Below, in pieces: positions 17,663 to 28,072 of a stretch of DNA of 64,000 bases (its first letter is position 1; each line of letters starts with the position of its first letter). Source of the DNA: Fusibacter_A sp965140735. GTDB lineage: Bacteria > Bacillota > Clostridia > Peptostreptococcales > Acidaminobacteraceae. The position numbers and the translations under genes are program-made. The notes beneath the pieces were generated by a model, which was not told where the DNA came from, did no database searches, and saw nothing but the letters and a program-made list of their open reading frames with translations. Location of the stretch: assembly GCA_965140735.1 (NCBI GenBank), contig OZ223306.1, positions 558,001-622,000 of the forward strand. Direction: 5' to 3'.

Positions 17663-17886
17663 ATTGCCTCCGTTAAATTGCAAACTTATGCATCATTTTA
17701 TCATAATTCTTTACGAAAATTCAATGAATCAAGAAAAATTTGTTTACCAAAGTTCTATTATTCTGTAAAATAGAGTATATGTAATCGTGTGAAAAAATGT
17801 AGTGATGTATTTATAGATATCACTATAATTAACTTTTAAACAAATTTTTTGTTTGAAATTATAGAAATGAAAAAAATGGAGGCCTA

Positions 17887-18318
17887 TTGGTAATGGATGA
17901 AAGAACTGTTAGAATTGAAGAAAACTTAAGAAGAGTATGCTATAAAATCAAAAAGAAGGGAAGAGAGATATTAAATGACGTTGATATCACACCACCTCAA
18001 TTTGAAGCTTTGCAATACTTGATTCATGAACAGAATCTTACAATAGGTGAACTTAGTTCTAAAATGTATCTCGCCTGTAGTACAGTTACAGACTTATTAG
18101 ATCGTATGGAGAGAAATGAACTGGTTAAACGTGTGAAAGATGAAAATGATCGTAGAATCGTTAGAATTGCAGTTCTTGAAAAAGGACATGATTTACTTCA
18201 GAGTGTCATGGAAACAAGACGACACTATGTGTCAGATATTATGTCAGAACTTAATGAAGATACAATTAATGCGATTGATGAAAGTTTTAGAATTTTTAAT
18301 GAGAAAGTAGAATTGTAA
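17887..18318 (+). CDS. MarR family transcriptional regulator
   Basis: A 143-residue winged-helix regulator: helices at the N-terminus, the DNA-recognition segment TIGELSSKMYLACSTVTDLLDRMERNELV (in part) and the wing VKDENDRRIVRIAV. MarR proteins bind palindromic operators as dimers and often respond to small phenolics or oxidants. GGAGG at 17878-17882 can serve either the TTG at 17887 or the ATG at 17893, so the first two residues are uncertain. The giant GGDEF gene starts 35 bases downstream, probably in the same operon. Confidence 0.9.
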   Translation: MVMDERTVRIEENLRRVCYKIKKKGREILNDVDITPPQFEALQYLIHEQNLTIGELSSKMYLACSTVTDLLDRMERNELVKRVKDENDRRIVRIAVLEKGHDLLQSVMETRRHYVSDIMSELNEDTINAIDESFRIFNEKVEL

Positions 18319-18353
18319 TGGGCAAGTGCATTATATAATGGAGGCGTAATAAT

Positions 18354-21300
18354 TTGAAAGTTTTAAACAACCGATATCACGTCTTAGAAACGTTGTCCAG
18401 AGAAAGTAGTGTTGTTGAATATTTGGTTGAAGATACTAAAAAGAATCATCAGATTAAGAGAATTCGTATTTTTGATACAGAAATATCGAATTACGATTTT
18501 ATGAAATCTATGGAGGGAAATTTTGTAGAAATTTCCACATATGTCCACGAAAATATTTTGACTGCTTATGAGTTTAAACCGATATATACTATAAATAATA
18601 GTCGGGTAACTCGTAAACAGTTCTTTTATACTTACGAACATTATGATGAGCAGTCAACCGTATCTTATTTTGAGCTCAATAAATCAGAAATCAATAGTGT
18701 AATTATTCAACTTTGTAAAGTAATAAGATATTTGCACTTTAGAGGGGTTATTTACAAGTACCTCAATTTTAATTCAATAGTGCTCATCAGAGAAAATGGG
18801 CAGATAAAACTTAAGTTAAAGGACATTGCAAATAATTATATTAATGATTACTTTTTCAAACTAGATCATGAAAGGTATCTACAGTTCATTGCACCTGAAA
18901 TTATGTGGGGAGAAGAGCTTGATTACCATGTGGATATTTACTCATTAGGAGTTATTTTTTATTATTTGTACTACAGAGTGGATTATACGCTTAAATCTTT
19001 ACAAAGTTTATCTAAAAATGCAAATAATACTGATATTCATAAATTTATATTGAAAGCTTCTAATCATATTAAAGATGAGAGACATGGAAACATACAAGAA
19101 TTTATCGATGAATTGACCAAACTTATTTGGATTGAAGTTGAAAAGGACGATGTGCACTTCTATGATCGTATTCATGATAAAACGATTCTTGTGGGTAGAG
19201 ATACCATTATAAATGACTGTAAAGAAATTATATTTGACAAAATGAAAAAGATAGATGGCTTTAATGGTATCTATATTCAAGGTGAAAATGGCATGGGAAA
19301 ATCTCGTGTGCTAAAAGAACTTGAGTATACAGCTAAATTCAATCGAATTGTTTACATCTCAATTGATGCTAAAAAAACACATGAAGATTGCTTTTATGTA
19401 ATAAAAGAGATTATATCTTTTATTTCAATTCAAGACGATGTATCCCCATTGCTTATTCAAAAGTATGGACAAGAACTTGCGAAAATATTACCGGAATTAG
19501 CGATTAAATGGAATTTAAAAGAAGTCAAACAGTTTCGTTTTGAAGACCAAAAGCTGAGATTACTCAATAGAGCGTTTAATTTTTTCCTAGAATACAGTAA
19601 TAATAAATACATTGTCCTATTAATTGATAATGAAGAATATATACATGCAGATGAAAGGTATTTTTTTGATCAACTGGTACACCATAAAGGTCATTCGAAT
19701 TTTATGGTAATCTTCACTGGTGTAGATCAAGATAGACCTTATCAAAAATACTCAGAGACGATATATTCTATAAAATTGCCTTTCTTGAATTTAGAAGAAA
19801 CAGGGAAAATCGTTCAAAAATCACTTGGTATTAATGAAATTCCCTATAGGTTTACACATCGTATTATGATTGAGTCCATGGGAAAACCCAGTAGTACTAA
19901 AAAATTAGTCCAGAAATTATGGCTTGAAAAAGTTATTTATTTTGATGTAGAAAAGTTGCAATGGGACTTGGAACAAGTGGACGATAGTTATAAATTTGAG
20001 TATTCAGAAGATAATGCGCTAGAAATTGCAAAAATGATTCGTGATATTGTTCCAGAGCATATAGAAATTCTAAAGAAAATAGCTGTTTTAAAGGGTGTAT
20101 TTAACTTAAATGTACTACTTCAGTACGCTGATATTGATGAAGAACATGCCTATTATTTTATATATGAAATGGAAACAAAGAAAATACTCAACAAACGGAT
20201 TAGTGATGTTGAATATGTTTTTGGATTTTATAAAAATGAAGTCAAAAAATACTTTGTCAATTTATTGTCTTCTGATGAAGTCAAAAGTCTTTCGCAAAAG
20301 GCCGCTTCCATATATGAGCAGCGGTTTAAAAATTATAATGAAATTAACGAGACCTTAATTGATTATTTGATTACATCAGAAGATTTCGTTAAAGCGGCTT
20401 TATATTCTGTTATTTTTTCTAATGATTATACGGAGAAATCCAATAGCCATAAAGGCATTGATTTACTTGAACAGGCCAATCAGTTATACACTCGATTAAA
20501 CGATGTGAACAATGTCATAGAGACATCTAAAAAACTTGTGAAAAGTTATATTAATATTGGTAAAGTGGATCGTGCGCATGAAAAAGTTTTATTTTTAATA
20601 GAGTTGACAGAAAACGATTATCCAGAAGAGTACATTGATGCTCAACTTGAATTAGCAGACATCTATTATTATAAATATGATATTAATAAAGCCATAGAAC
20701 ATATTTCTTTCTATTTTGATCAATCCCAAAAAATCAATTATTTGGAAGGCGAATTTAAAGCAGCCAAGCTCTTATGTCGATGCTTTTCAGAAAAAGGAGA
20801 ACTAGAAAAAGTTGAAAAACTCCTTGATTATTATTTGGCTAAAGCTAAAGCAGTCGATAATCTGTTTTATATAGCCAACTTTTTAAGTGAATATGGGTGT
20901 TATTATCATTTTACAAATCAATTTGATGAAAGTCTGAAAGCTTTTAATGATGCACTGGATGTTTTTAAGGCAATTGATGATGATGAGCATATCATTAAAG
21001 TTTATAATAATTTCGGTGTGATCTACTTAGATGAATTAGGTGATTATATTGTAGCAAGGGAATACTTTAGAAAAGCCTATAATAAAGCCAATGCTAGAAA
21101 TCATTATATTACAACGCCTGTACATCTCAATAATTTAGGAGAAACCTATAAGATTGAGGGAGATTTTCAAACCGCTCTTAGATATTTTGATGAATCCTAT
21201 GCTTTAGCCGAAAATATGGGCGATAAAAATATGATTATCTTTTCTTTATTAAATTTATGTAGTGTCTCACTTCTAATTGAAAGTTATGGAAAGGCACACA

Positions 21301-23705
21301 CGCTGATTAATCGACTTGAACATGAGATTAGTGCTATAAAAAATAAAGAATTCGATAAATTTGACTATTATATGATTCATTTTGAATACTTTATTACAAT
21401 GAATAGTATTATGAAAGTTGAAAAATGGCGGTATGATTTTGATGCGGATGATCTAAGAGATGACTATAGACGTTTCAGAATGAAAATAATTGATCTCATT
21501 ATCAAATATCGAAAAAGTGCAATTGTGTATTCAAGTCGACAAGTGCCGTATGATGAAATTAAAGCTCTGGGATCAGCTGCAAAAAGTCCAATAGAAGCGA
21601 TGCTCATTAGAAATTTCCTTATGGATATCATGATTGATTTTATTGATTATGCTGATTTTGTTGAAGTTAAAAAGTTAATAGAACTAGACGACAAACTTGC
21701 ATCACTGTATAATACAATGCAAATTCAATTGAAGAGAGATTATATTGATGCCTGTCGGGGTGAAGATAGTTTTAGAAAAGTTAGTGATATGATTGCTCAG
21801 CTCAATGAAGAATCTCAAGAATTGCTTTGGAAAGCATATAAGTTCCTTGGAGATGAAGAATATTGTGCCAATAATCAATATAATGCTTTAAAATTTTATT
21901 TAATGTCACTTGATATTATTGCAGATCTATCCATTGAAGTCGCACAAGAATACAAGGAAACATATATCTTGTATGATGATTCTAAAATGGCACTAAAAAA
22001 CAGAATCAACAAGATCATAAAAAACTTTTTAAACTTTGAGAATACTTCTGGTCAGCAAACATACTTTGAAGATCGAATTGATACTGTAGACGATTATTTT
22101 GATTTGGATCATTTCAATTTGCTTTATCAGAATAAAAGTTTTGTAAAATCGGTTTACGAAAATTATAAATTTAGCCATGTAGACGCTTTTAAAACACCAA
22201 TAGATTTAATTATGAGTCTTCAAAAAGATGATCGAGAAAGCCTCCAATTGATTTTGAAGTATTTAATTCATATGACTATTGCAGAACGTGGTATGATTTA
22301 CTTGTTGGATGATAATGACAACATAGAAGAAATTATAAAAACATCCGATGATGTTCAAGACTATGATGTGGTTAAATTAATTAATAGTATAGGAAATGAC
22401 CTTGAAGGCGTCTATATTTCTAAATTGGATACGGATACTAATGTACAAATCCTTTCAGATGAACAAAAGGGCATTATCTTCTTCCCAATTTATGAATCAA
22501 CAAGTGAGAGTACAAAACTTGAAAAAAGACGCGAAGATTTGCTTATTATAAAAAAGAAGGTTGTTGGATATGTGTTTTTGGACACCAATAATGTAATCAA
22601 TCGATTTAATCATCAATCTTTTAATCAATGTAAATCGTTTACCAATTTAATATACTTGACGATGGATAATTATAAATTAAAATTAATTTCGTCGGTTGAT
22701 AAACTCACCGGTGTTAAGCTTAGAAAATCAATTGAACTTGCTTTTACAAGAGAACTGAATCTTTCGAGACAAAATACCACTTGTTTGTCAGTGATCATGC
22801 TGGATATCGATAAATTTAAAAATGTTAATGATACCTATGGACATCGTAAAGGTGATGAAATTCTAACAAAAATTGGAGAACAGTTAAAAGCTTCTATACG
22901 CAGTACAGACTATGTCGGTCGATATGGTGGAGAAGAGTTCATCATTATTTTGCCAGAGACCAATGCAGTGGATGGGTTTAAGGTGGCTGAAAAGATTCGA
23001 CTTAAAGTAGAGCAACATAAACTGTTAGGTGAGGAGATGCCACTTACAGTGAGTCTTGGTGTCTCCACATATCCTGATGATGGTGTCAACGAAGAAGAAC
23101 TTGTAGAAAAAGCGGATCAGGCGCTGTATTACTCGAAAAATAATGGGCGAAACCAATCTAATAGTTGGAATGAAAATTTGGTTAAAGCAGGTCACAGATA
23201 CGATAAATTGGCTGGAATTCTCACTGGGAATATCTCCTCGGATACGCGAAATGTGCAGGCTTTAACAGATATATTGGCTCAACTGGAAAGTACAAAGAGC
23301 GCTAAAAAACGCATTAAAGAAACTTTTATTACACTACTTGATATTACAGAAGCGGAAGAAATATGTTTTATCAAATACGATGAAAAATGGCAGGTTAAAT
23401 CTGTGATCAGTAAAAAGAAAGGTCAAGATGTATTGAGTAATGCGCTTTATATTAATCCAAGATTAATAGAGCAGTTTAAAAAGACTGCCCAAAGCCAGTA
23501 TTTTATAGACTGGGAAGAAATTGTTTCCTATGATGAAATGACCAATACTCCGAATTGGAAATCATACATCGTTGTAAGCTATAATGAACCGGGTAAAAGA
23601 GGGATTTTATCTATATCCGTACCGATTCATGAAAAAGAACTTGATTTTAGCAATTATAACTTTGTAGAAACTTTAAAGTTAGTAATAAGTTATATATTAT
23701 TTTAA
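18354..23705 (+). CDS. Pseudokinase-ATPase-TPR-GAF-diguanylate cyclase signalling protein
   Basis: A soluble 1783-residue protein. Residues 1-270 have a protein-kinase fold: the APE motif is kept at 180-182 and DIYSLGV follows, but the catalytic HRDxxxxN is YKYLNFNS (Tyr134-Ser141) and DFG is DIA, so kinase activity is unlikely. An AAA-type NTPase follows with Walker A GENGMGKS (310-317) and Walker B VLLIDNEE (Asp425). Residues about 640-1080 are TPR-like helical repeats, about 1275-1440 a GAF-like domain, and 1449-1600 a GGDEF domain with GGEEF (1525-1529) and an inhibitory RxxD site (Arg1516-Asp1519). The last 180 residues are unassigned. It should make cyclic di-GMP under control of its sensor parts. 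TTG start after GGAGGC. Confidence 0.88.
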   Translation: MKVLNNRYHVLETLSRESSVVEYLVEDTKKNHQIKRIRIFDTEISNYDFMKSMEGNFVEISTYVHENILTAYEFKPIYTINNSRVTRKQFFYTYEHYDEQSTVSYFELNKSEINSVIIQLCKVIRYLHFRGVIYKYLNFNSIVLIRENGQIKLKLKDIANNYINDYFFKLDHERYLQFIAPEIMWGEELDYHVDIYSLGVIFYYLYYRVDYTLKSLQSLSKNANNTDIHKFILKASNHIKDERHGNIQEFIDELTKLIWIEVEKDDVHFYDRIHDKTILVGRDTIINDCKEIIFDKMKKIDGFNGIYIQGENGMGKSRVLKELEYTAKFNRIVYISIDAKKTHEDCFYVIKEIISFISIQDDVSPLLIQKYGQELAKILPELAIKWNLKEVKQFRFEDQKLRLLNRAFNFFLEYSNNKYIVLLIDNEEYIHADERYFFDQLVHHKGHSNFMVIFTGVDQDRPYQKYSETIYSIKLPFLNLEETGKIVQKSLGINEIPYRFTHRIMIESMGKPSSTKKLVQKLWLEKVIYFDVEKLQWDLEQVDDSYKFEYSEDNALEIAKMIRDIVPEHIEILKKIAVLKGVFNLNVLLQYADIDEEHAYYFIYEMETKKILNKRISDVEYVFGFYKNEVKKYFVNLLSSDEVKSLSQKAASIYEQRFKNYNEINETLIDYLITSEDFVKAALYSVIFSNDYTEKSNSHKGIDLLEQANQLYTRLNDVNNVIETSKKLVKSYINIGKVDRAHEKVLFLIELTENDYPEEYIDAQLELADIYYYKYDINKAIEHISFYFDQSQKINYLEGEFKAAKLLCRCFSEKGELEKVEKLLDYYLAKAKAVDNLFYIANFLSEYGCYYHFTNQFDESLKAFNDALDVFKAIDDDEHIIKVYNNFGVIYLDELGDYIVAREYFRKAYNKANARNHYITTPVHLNNLGETYKIEGDFQTALRYFDESYALAENMGDKNMIIFSLLNLCSVSLLIESYGKAHTLINRLEHEISAIKNKEFDKFDYYMIHFEYFITMNSIMKVEKWRYDFDADDLRDDYRRFRMKIIDLIIKYRKSAIVYSSRQVPYDEIKALGSAAKSPIEAMLIRNFLMDIMIDFIDYADFVEVKKLIELDDKLASLYNTMQIQLKRDYIDACRGEDSFRKVSDMIAQLNEESQELLWKAYKFLGDEEYCANNQYNALKFYLMSLDIIADLSIEVAQEYKETYILYDDSKMALKNRINKIIKNFLNFENTSGQQTYFEDRIDTVDDYFDLDHFNLLYQNKSFVKSVYENYKFSHVDAFKTPIDLIMSLQKDDRESLQLILKYLIHMTIAERGMIYLLDDNDNIEEIIKTSDDVQDYDVVKLINSIGNDLEGVYISKLDTDTNVQILSDEQKGIIFFPIYESTSESTKLEKRREDLLIIKKKVVGYVFLDTNNVINRFNHQSFNQCKSFTNLIYLTMDNYKLKLISSVDKLTGVKLRKSIELAFTRELNLSRQNTTCLSVIMLDIDKFKNVNDTYGHRKGDEILTKIGEQLKASIRSTDYVGRYGGEEFIIILPETNAVDGFKVAEKIRLKVEQHKLLGEEMPLTVSLGVSTYPDDGVNEEELVEKADQALYYSKNNGRNQSNSWNENLVKAGHRYDKLAGILTGNISSDTRNVQALTDILAQLESTKSAKKRIKETFITLLDITEAEEICFIKYDEKWQVKSVISKKKGQDVLSNALYINPRLIEQFKKTAQSQYFIDWEEIVSYDEMTNTPNWKSYIVVSYNEPGKRGILSISVPIHEKELDFSNYNFVETLKLVISYILF

Positions 23706-23728
23706 CATTTATTGCATTTTAGACAGAT

Positions 23729-23764
23729 AGTGACTATACTGATTTTGTGTGTAGTCACTTTTTA
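23729..23764 (+). terminator. Intrinsic terminator after the giant GGDEF gene
   Basis: A perfect 8-bp stem AGTGACTA/TAGTCACT is followed by a T-tract, ending just before the ribosome site of the YgiQ gene. Confidence 0.75.
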
Positions 23765-23779
23765 TGAAAAGAGGAAATA

Positions 23780-25684
23780 ATGATTTTAAATGATTTTTTA
23801 CCAGTCAATAAGGCAGATTTGGTCAAATTAGATTGGGACTATTTAGATTTTATACTGGTCTCTGGGGATGCGTACGTGGATCACCCGAGTTTTGGTCCAG
23901 TGGTTATAGCGAGAGTTCTTTTAGATGCAGGTTATCGTGTTGGGATTATCGCACAACCTGATTGGAATGATCCTGATAGCATTGATATTTTAGGGGAGCC
24001 AAGATTGGGTTTTTTAGTATCAGCAGGGAACATGGATTCCATGGTGAACCACTACTATGTTTCAAGAAGGCATAGAGATACGGACAATTATTCTGAAGGT
24101 GGCGCTATGGGTAAAAGGCCAGATCGTGCAACTTTGGTTTATACCAACTTAATTCGAAAGAAATACAAACATAAACCGATTATATTGGGGGGCATTGAAG
24201 CATCGCTTAGACGATTTGCACATTATGACTACTGGGATGATTCAGTACGACGCTCTATATTGTTCGATAGTGCAGCTGATTTATTGATTTACGGTATGGG
24301 TGAAAATCAAGTGGTTGAAATTGCAGAATACCTCAACAACGGGATTGAAATTCAATATATTCAGCATATTCCCGGAACTTGTTATTTGACGAAATCTCTT
24401 GAGAATTTAGATCGATATATAGAAATACCTTCGTTTGAAAGTGTTAAGAGTGATAAGGTCAAATATGCTGAAGCTTTTAAAGTACAATATGATGAGCAAG
24501 ATCCTATTAGAGGCAAGACTTTAGTTCAAAAGCACAATGAAGTTTATTTGGTCCAAAACCCGCCAACTATGCCGCTTGAGAGAGCACGTCTGGATTGGGT
24601 TTTTAACTTAGGATATATGAGACAATATCACCCTATGTATGAGGCTGGCGGTGGTATCCCTGCTATTAAAGAAGTTAAAATGGGGATCATCAGTGAAAGA
24701 GGTTGTTTTGGAAACTGCTCGTTTTGCGCGCTTGCATTCCATCAAGGTCGTATCATCACGTCTCGTTCTCATGAGTCAATAATCGAGGAAGCAAAGAGAA
24801 TTCAATTGGATGCGGATTACAAGGGTTACATCAATGATGTTGGCGGTCCAACAGCTAATTTTAGACATCCTGCGTGTAAAAAACAACTCAAGCATGGTGC
24901 GTGTAAACACAAGCAATGTCTCTATCCCGAGCCATGTGAACACCTTGATACGGATCATAGTGATTATATTGAACTGCTTACAAAACTGAGAAATTTAGAG
25001 GGAGTCAAAAAAGTCTTTATCCGAAGTGGTATTCGATATGATTATCTCATGTACGATCAAGACGATGCGTTCTTCTATGATTTATGTCAATATCATGTAA
25101 GCGGGCAACTCAAAGTAGCACCGGAGCACATCGATGAGACTGTTCTGGATTATATGGGTAAACCAAGTGGTAAGCTCTATGGTCAGTTCGTAAAGAAATT
25201 TGATCAGATTAATAAGACCATTCAAAAGGAACAATATATTATTCCTTATCTGATGAGTTCGCATCCAGGGAGTACAATTCAATCTGCTATAAAATTAGCT
25301 GAGTACCTCAGAGAGATTAATTATACACCAGAACAAGTTCAAGATTTTTATCCAACACCTGGGACCATGAGTACTTGTATGTACTACACCGAACTTGATC
25401 CAAGGACGATGAAATCTGTATTCATCCCTAAGAGCAATAAAGAAAAGGCAATGCAACGTGCGTTGCTTCAATATAAAAATCCAAGAAATTATGACCTCGT
25501 CTATGAAGCACTTATTCTTGCAGGCAGACAAGATCTGATAGGCTTTCATGCAAAAGCACTTATTAAACCACGGTCAAATGCTTCCAAAAATAATGATGGC
25601 AGGAAAGGTCATGTGGATAAAAGAAAGACATCGAACTCAAAAGCGTCTATAAACTCTTTTAAAAAGACTAAAAAAAGACGGTAA
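23780..25684 (+). CDS. YgiQ family radical SAM protein
   Basis: A 634-residue member of the conserved YgiQ (UPF0313) family. It has an N-terminal B12-binding-like Rossmann region, and the radical SAM cluster motif is GCFGNCSFCAL with Cys309, Cys313 and Cys316 for the 4Fe-4S cluster. The signatures FLPVNKADL at the N-terminus and GKPSGKLYGQF and DFYPTPGTMSTCMYYT later are typical. The C-terminal 40 residues are a basic Lys/Asn-rich tail. The reaction is unknown. It lies between the signalling gene and hutH with no clear functional link. Confidence 0.93.
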   Translation: MILNDFLPVNKADLVKLDWDYLDFILVSGDAYVDHPSFGPVVIARVLLDAGYRVGIIAQPDWNDPDSIDILGEPRLGFLVSAGNMDSMVNHYYVSRRHRDTDNYSEGGAMGKRPDRATLVYTNLIRKKYKHKPIILGGIEASLRRFAHYDYWDDSVRRSILFDSAADLLIYGMGENQVVEIAEYLNNGIEIQYIQHIPGTCYLTKSLENLDRYIEIPSFESVKSDKVKYAEAFKVQYDEQDPIRGKTLVQKHNEVYLVQNPPTMPLERARLDWVFNLGYMRQYHPMYEAGGGIPAIKEVKMGIISERGCFGNCSFCALAFHQGRIITSRSHESIIEEAKRIQLDADYKGYINDVGGPTANFRHPACKKQLKHGACKHKQCLYPEPCEHLDTDHSDYIELLTKLRNLEGVKKVFIRSGIRYDYLMYDQDDAFFYDLCQYHVSGQLKVAPEHIDETVLDYMGKPSGKLYGQFVKKFDQINKTIQKEQYIIPYLMSSHPGSTIQSAIKLAEYLREINYTPEQVQDFYPTPGTMSTCMYYTELDPRTMKSVFIPKSNKEKAMQRALLQYKNPRNYDLVYEALILAGRQDLIGFHAKALIKPRSNASKNNDGRKGHVDKRKTSNSKASINSFKKTKKRR

Positions 25685-25730
25685 TTCGATAATATTATAT
25701 CAATGAAATACAATTTTGAGGGGTGCTAAT

Positions 25731-27269
25731 ATGAAAGAAAATATGGTTATTATTGATGGTAAAAGTTTAACGATTCAAGATGTAGTCAATGTTGCAAGAC
25801 ATAATTTTAAAATTCAAATATCAGAAGAAGCTTTGGCTAAAGTGGATAAAGCGAGAGCGTTAGTAGACCGTTTTGTAGATGAGAAAAAAGTAGTTTATGG
25901 TATCACCACAGGATTCGGGAAGTTTTCGGATGTGGTTATTTCGAAAGAAGAGACGACTGATCTTCAAACTAATCTTATAATCAGTCATGCTTGTGGCGTG
26001 GGGACGCCATTTACAGAAGATGTTTCAAGAGCTATTATGTTATTGCGTGTCAATAACCTAGCTAAGGGACATAGTGGCGTGAGACGTTTGACGTTAAACA
26101 CACTTGTTGAAATGATCAACCGTGGTGTGCATCCAATCATTCCTGAAAAGGGATCTTTAGGCGCAAGTGGTGATTTAGCACCTTTGGCACATATGGTTCT
26201 TGTTATGCTTGGTCTTGGTGAAGCGATGTATCAAGGGGAGAAACTTTCTGGTGCTGATGCGATGAAAAAAGCTGGCATTGAGCCGATTGAATTAACAGCT
26301 AAGGAAGGCTTAGCCCTTATTAATGGGACTCAAGTTATGACAGCTATGGGGACTCTTGTCACTTATGAAGCCATTCAACTTTTGAAGCTTTCTGATATAT
26401 CGACTTCATTGACAGTTGAGGCGTTAAAAGGGATTACAGATGCTTATGATCCAAGACTTCATCAAGTAAGACCACATATGGGGCAAATTAAAACTGCCGA
26501 AAATTTACTCAATATTTTAAAAGGCAGTAAGCTCACAACAAAACAAGGTGAAATTAGAGTACAAGATGCGTATACACTAAGATGTGTTCCTCAGATTCAT
26601 GGCGCAAGTAAAGATGCTGTTCAATATGTTATTGATAAAATTAATATAGAAATTAATGCAGTTACAGATAATCCAATTATTTTTCCAGACGATGAAGTGG
26701 CATTTTCAGGTGGAAATTTCCATGGACAGCCTATGGCACTTCCTTTTGATTTCCTTGGGATAGCACTTTCAGAAGTGGCGAATGTTTCAGAAAGAAGAAT
26801 AGAGAGACTTGTAAACCCACAACTCAGCGGATTACCAGCTTTCTTAACACCACATGGTGGTTTGCATTCAGGCTTTATGATTGCACAATATGCAGCGGCA
26901 TCGCTTGTTTCTGAAAATAAAGTATTAGCACATCCAGCAAGTGTTGACTCCATTCCTTCATCTGCAAACCAAGAAGATCACGTGAGTATGGGGACGATTG
27001 CAGCGAGAAAAGCAAGAGACATCTTATTTAATGCTCAAAACGTTATCGCTATTGAATTGTTAGCAGCTGCACAAGCAATTGACTTTGACGATGCAAGCAA
27101 ACTTGGTGCAGGATCGAAAGCAGCATATGATGTAATTAGAAGAGAAGTATCAAAAATTGAAGAAGATCGCGTAATGTATCTAGATTTTAATAAAATATAT
27201 GATATAATTAGAACCAATGAAATCGTAGAAAAAGTAGAAGATGTCGTTGGGACATTAGCTATTAATTAG
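25731..27269 (+). CDS. hutH: Histidine ammonia-lyase
   Basis: It deaminates L-histidine to urocanate, the first step of histidine breakdown. The Ala-Ser-Gly triplet that cyclises to the MIO cofactor is at residues 145-147 (GSLGASGDLAPLAHM), and the tyrosine loop YGITTGFG lies near residue 50. The 512-residue length is standard. I placed the start at ATG 25731, nine bases after TTGAGGGG; a TTG at 25716 overlaps that site. It is about 20 kb from ftcD-hutI-fchA and no urocanase is in the window. Confidence 0.96.
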   Translation: MKENMVIIDGKSLTIQDVVNVARHNFKIQISEEALAKVDKARALVDRFVDEKKVVYGITTGFGKFSDVVISKEETTDLQTNLIISHACGVGTPFTEDVSRAIMLLRVNNLAKGHSGVRRLTLNTLVEMINRGVHPIIPEKGSLGASGDLAPLAHMVLVMLGLGEAMYQGEKLSGADAMKKAGIEPIELTAKEGLALINGTQVMTAMGTLVTYEAIQLLKLSDISTSLTVEALKGITDAYDPRLHQVRPHMGQIKTAENLLNILKGSKLTTKQGEIRVQDAYTLRCVPQIHGASKDAVQYVIDKINIEINAVTDNPIIFPDDEVAFSGGNFHGQPMALPFDFLGIALSEVANVSERRIERLVNPQLSGLPAFLTPHGGLHSGFMIAQYAAASLVSENKVLAHPASVDSIPSSANQEDHVSMGTIAARKARDILFNAQNVIAIELLAAAQAIDFDDASKLGAGSKAAYDVIRREVSKIEEDRVMYLDFNKIYDIIRTNEIVEKVEDVVGTLAIN

Positions 27270-27281
27270 AAAGGTGATTAT

Positions 27282-27458
27282 TTGTTATCTCAAGAAAAAT
27301 TAGATCGTATCAATTTCTTAGCAGGCAAGAAAAAGACTGAAGGATTGAACGATGAGGAGCTCAAAGAGCAGTTAGAACTTCGTGAAGCTTACCTAAAAGC
27401 TTTTAGAAGTAGCTTCAAAAAGCAACTAGACAACATAGAAATTGTCTATAAGGATTAA
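27282..27458 (+). CDS. DUF896 (YnzC-like) small protein
   Basis: A 58-residue protein with a TTG start 6 bases after AAAGGTG. Its sequence (LSQEKLDRINFLAGKKKTEG, then ELKEQLELREAYLKAFR) is a near-textbook DUF896 protein: short, charged, entirely helical. Bacillus YnzC is a member and is linked to the SOS operon there, but its biochemical role is unknown. It starts 12 bases after the hutH stop. Confidence 0.88.
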   Translation: MLSQEKLDRINFLAGKKKTEGLNDEELKEQLELREAYLKAFRSSFKKQLDNIEIVYKD

Positions 27459-27510
27459 TTTTTGGGTAGATATCCCTTGAAACGATTTAAATTTCATTGG
27501 AGGTGTTTAA

Positions 27511-27960
27511 ATGGCGGAAAAACAATATATTGTATTTAAGCTAAATGACGAAAAGTTCGCAGCCAATATCAACCATATCGCATCCATTACAGAATATGCC
27601 TCAATTACGGCATTGCCAAATGGACCTGCATATGTGGATGGCCTTTTGAATCTGAGAGGGGATATCATACCTGTTGTCAACCTGAAAAAACGATTTAAAA
27701 TGAATGATACTACTGCAAGAGATAAGCGTATTTTGATTGCGAGAAAAGAGGATGTGCTTATTGGATTTTTGGTAGATGATGCATCTCAATCTATGGCTGT
27801 AGATGAAAAAGATGTATTGCCACCCCCTAGAATTGCTATTAAAAGGGATAATGCCTATATTTCCGAAGTGTGCATTCATAAAGACGAATTAATTATTGTT
27901 ATTGATCTAGATAAAATCTTATCTGACGATGAAATCAATGAGATACTAGACATGAATTAG
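27511..27960 (+). CDS. cheW: CheW-type chemotaxis coupling protein
   Basis: CheW couples chemoreceptors to the CheA kinase. The 149-residue protein is a single CheW/SH3-like domain: YIVFKLNDEKFAANI at the start, the conserved YVDGLLNLRGDIIPVVNLKKRF near residue 42 (in part LLNLRGDIIPVV), and GFLVDDASQSM. GGAGGTG precedes the ATG. No receptor or classical CheA is adjacent; the CheA-like protein at 49 kb lacks the CheW-like domain through which CheW normally docks. It is followed by a terminator. Confidence 0.93.
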   Translation: MAEKQYIVFKLNDEKFAANINHIASITEYASITALPNGPAYVDGLLNLRGDIIPVVNLKKRFKMNDTTARDKRILIARKEDVLIGFLVDDASQSMAVDEKDVLPPPRIAIKRDNAYISEVCIHKDELIIVIDLDKILSDDEINEILDMN

Positions 27961-27995
27961 TTGACAAATGTAAATTAAATAGGACCTATTTACTA

Positions 27996-28029
27996 AAAAA
28001 GCTCGCGCTGTGTATATACGCGGGCTTTT
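27996..28029 (+). terminator. Intrinsic terminator after cheW
   Basis: AAAAGCTCGCG pairs with CGCGGGCTTTT around a ten-base AT-rich loop. Confidence 0.85.
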
Positions 28030-28072
28030 ATGATATAATAAACATTAATCAAAACGTAGTGGAGAGTATATT

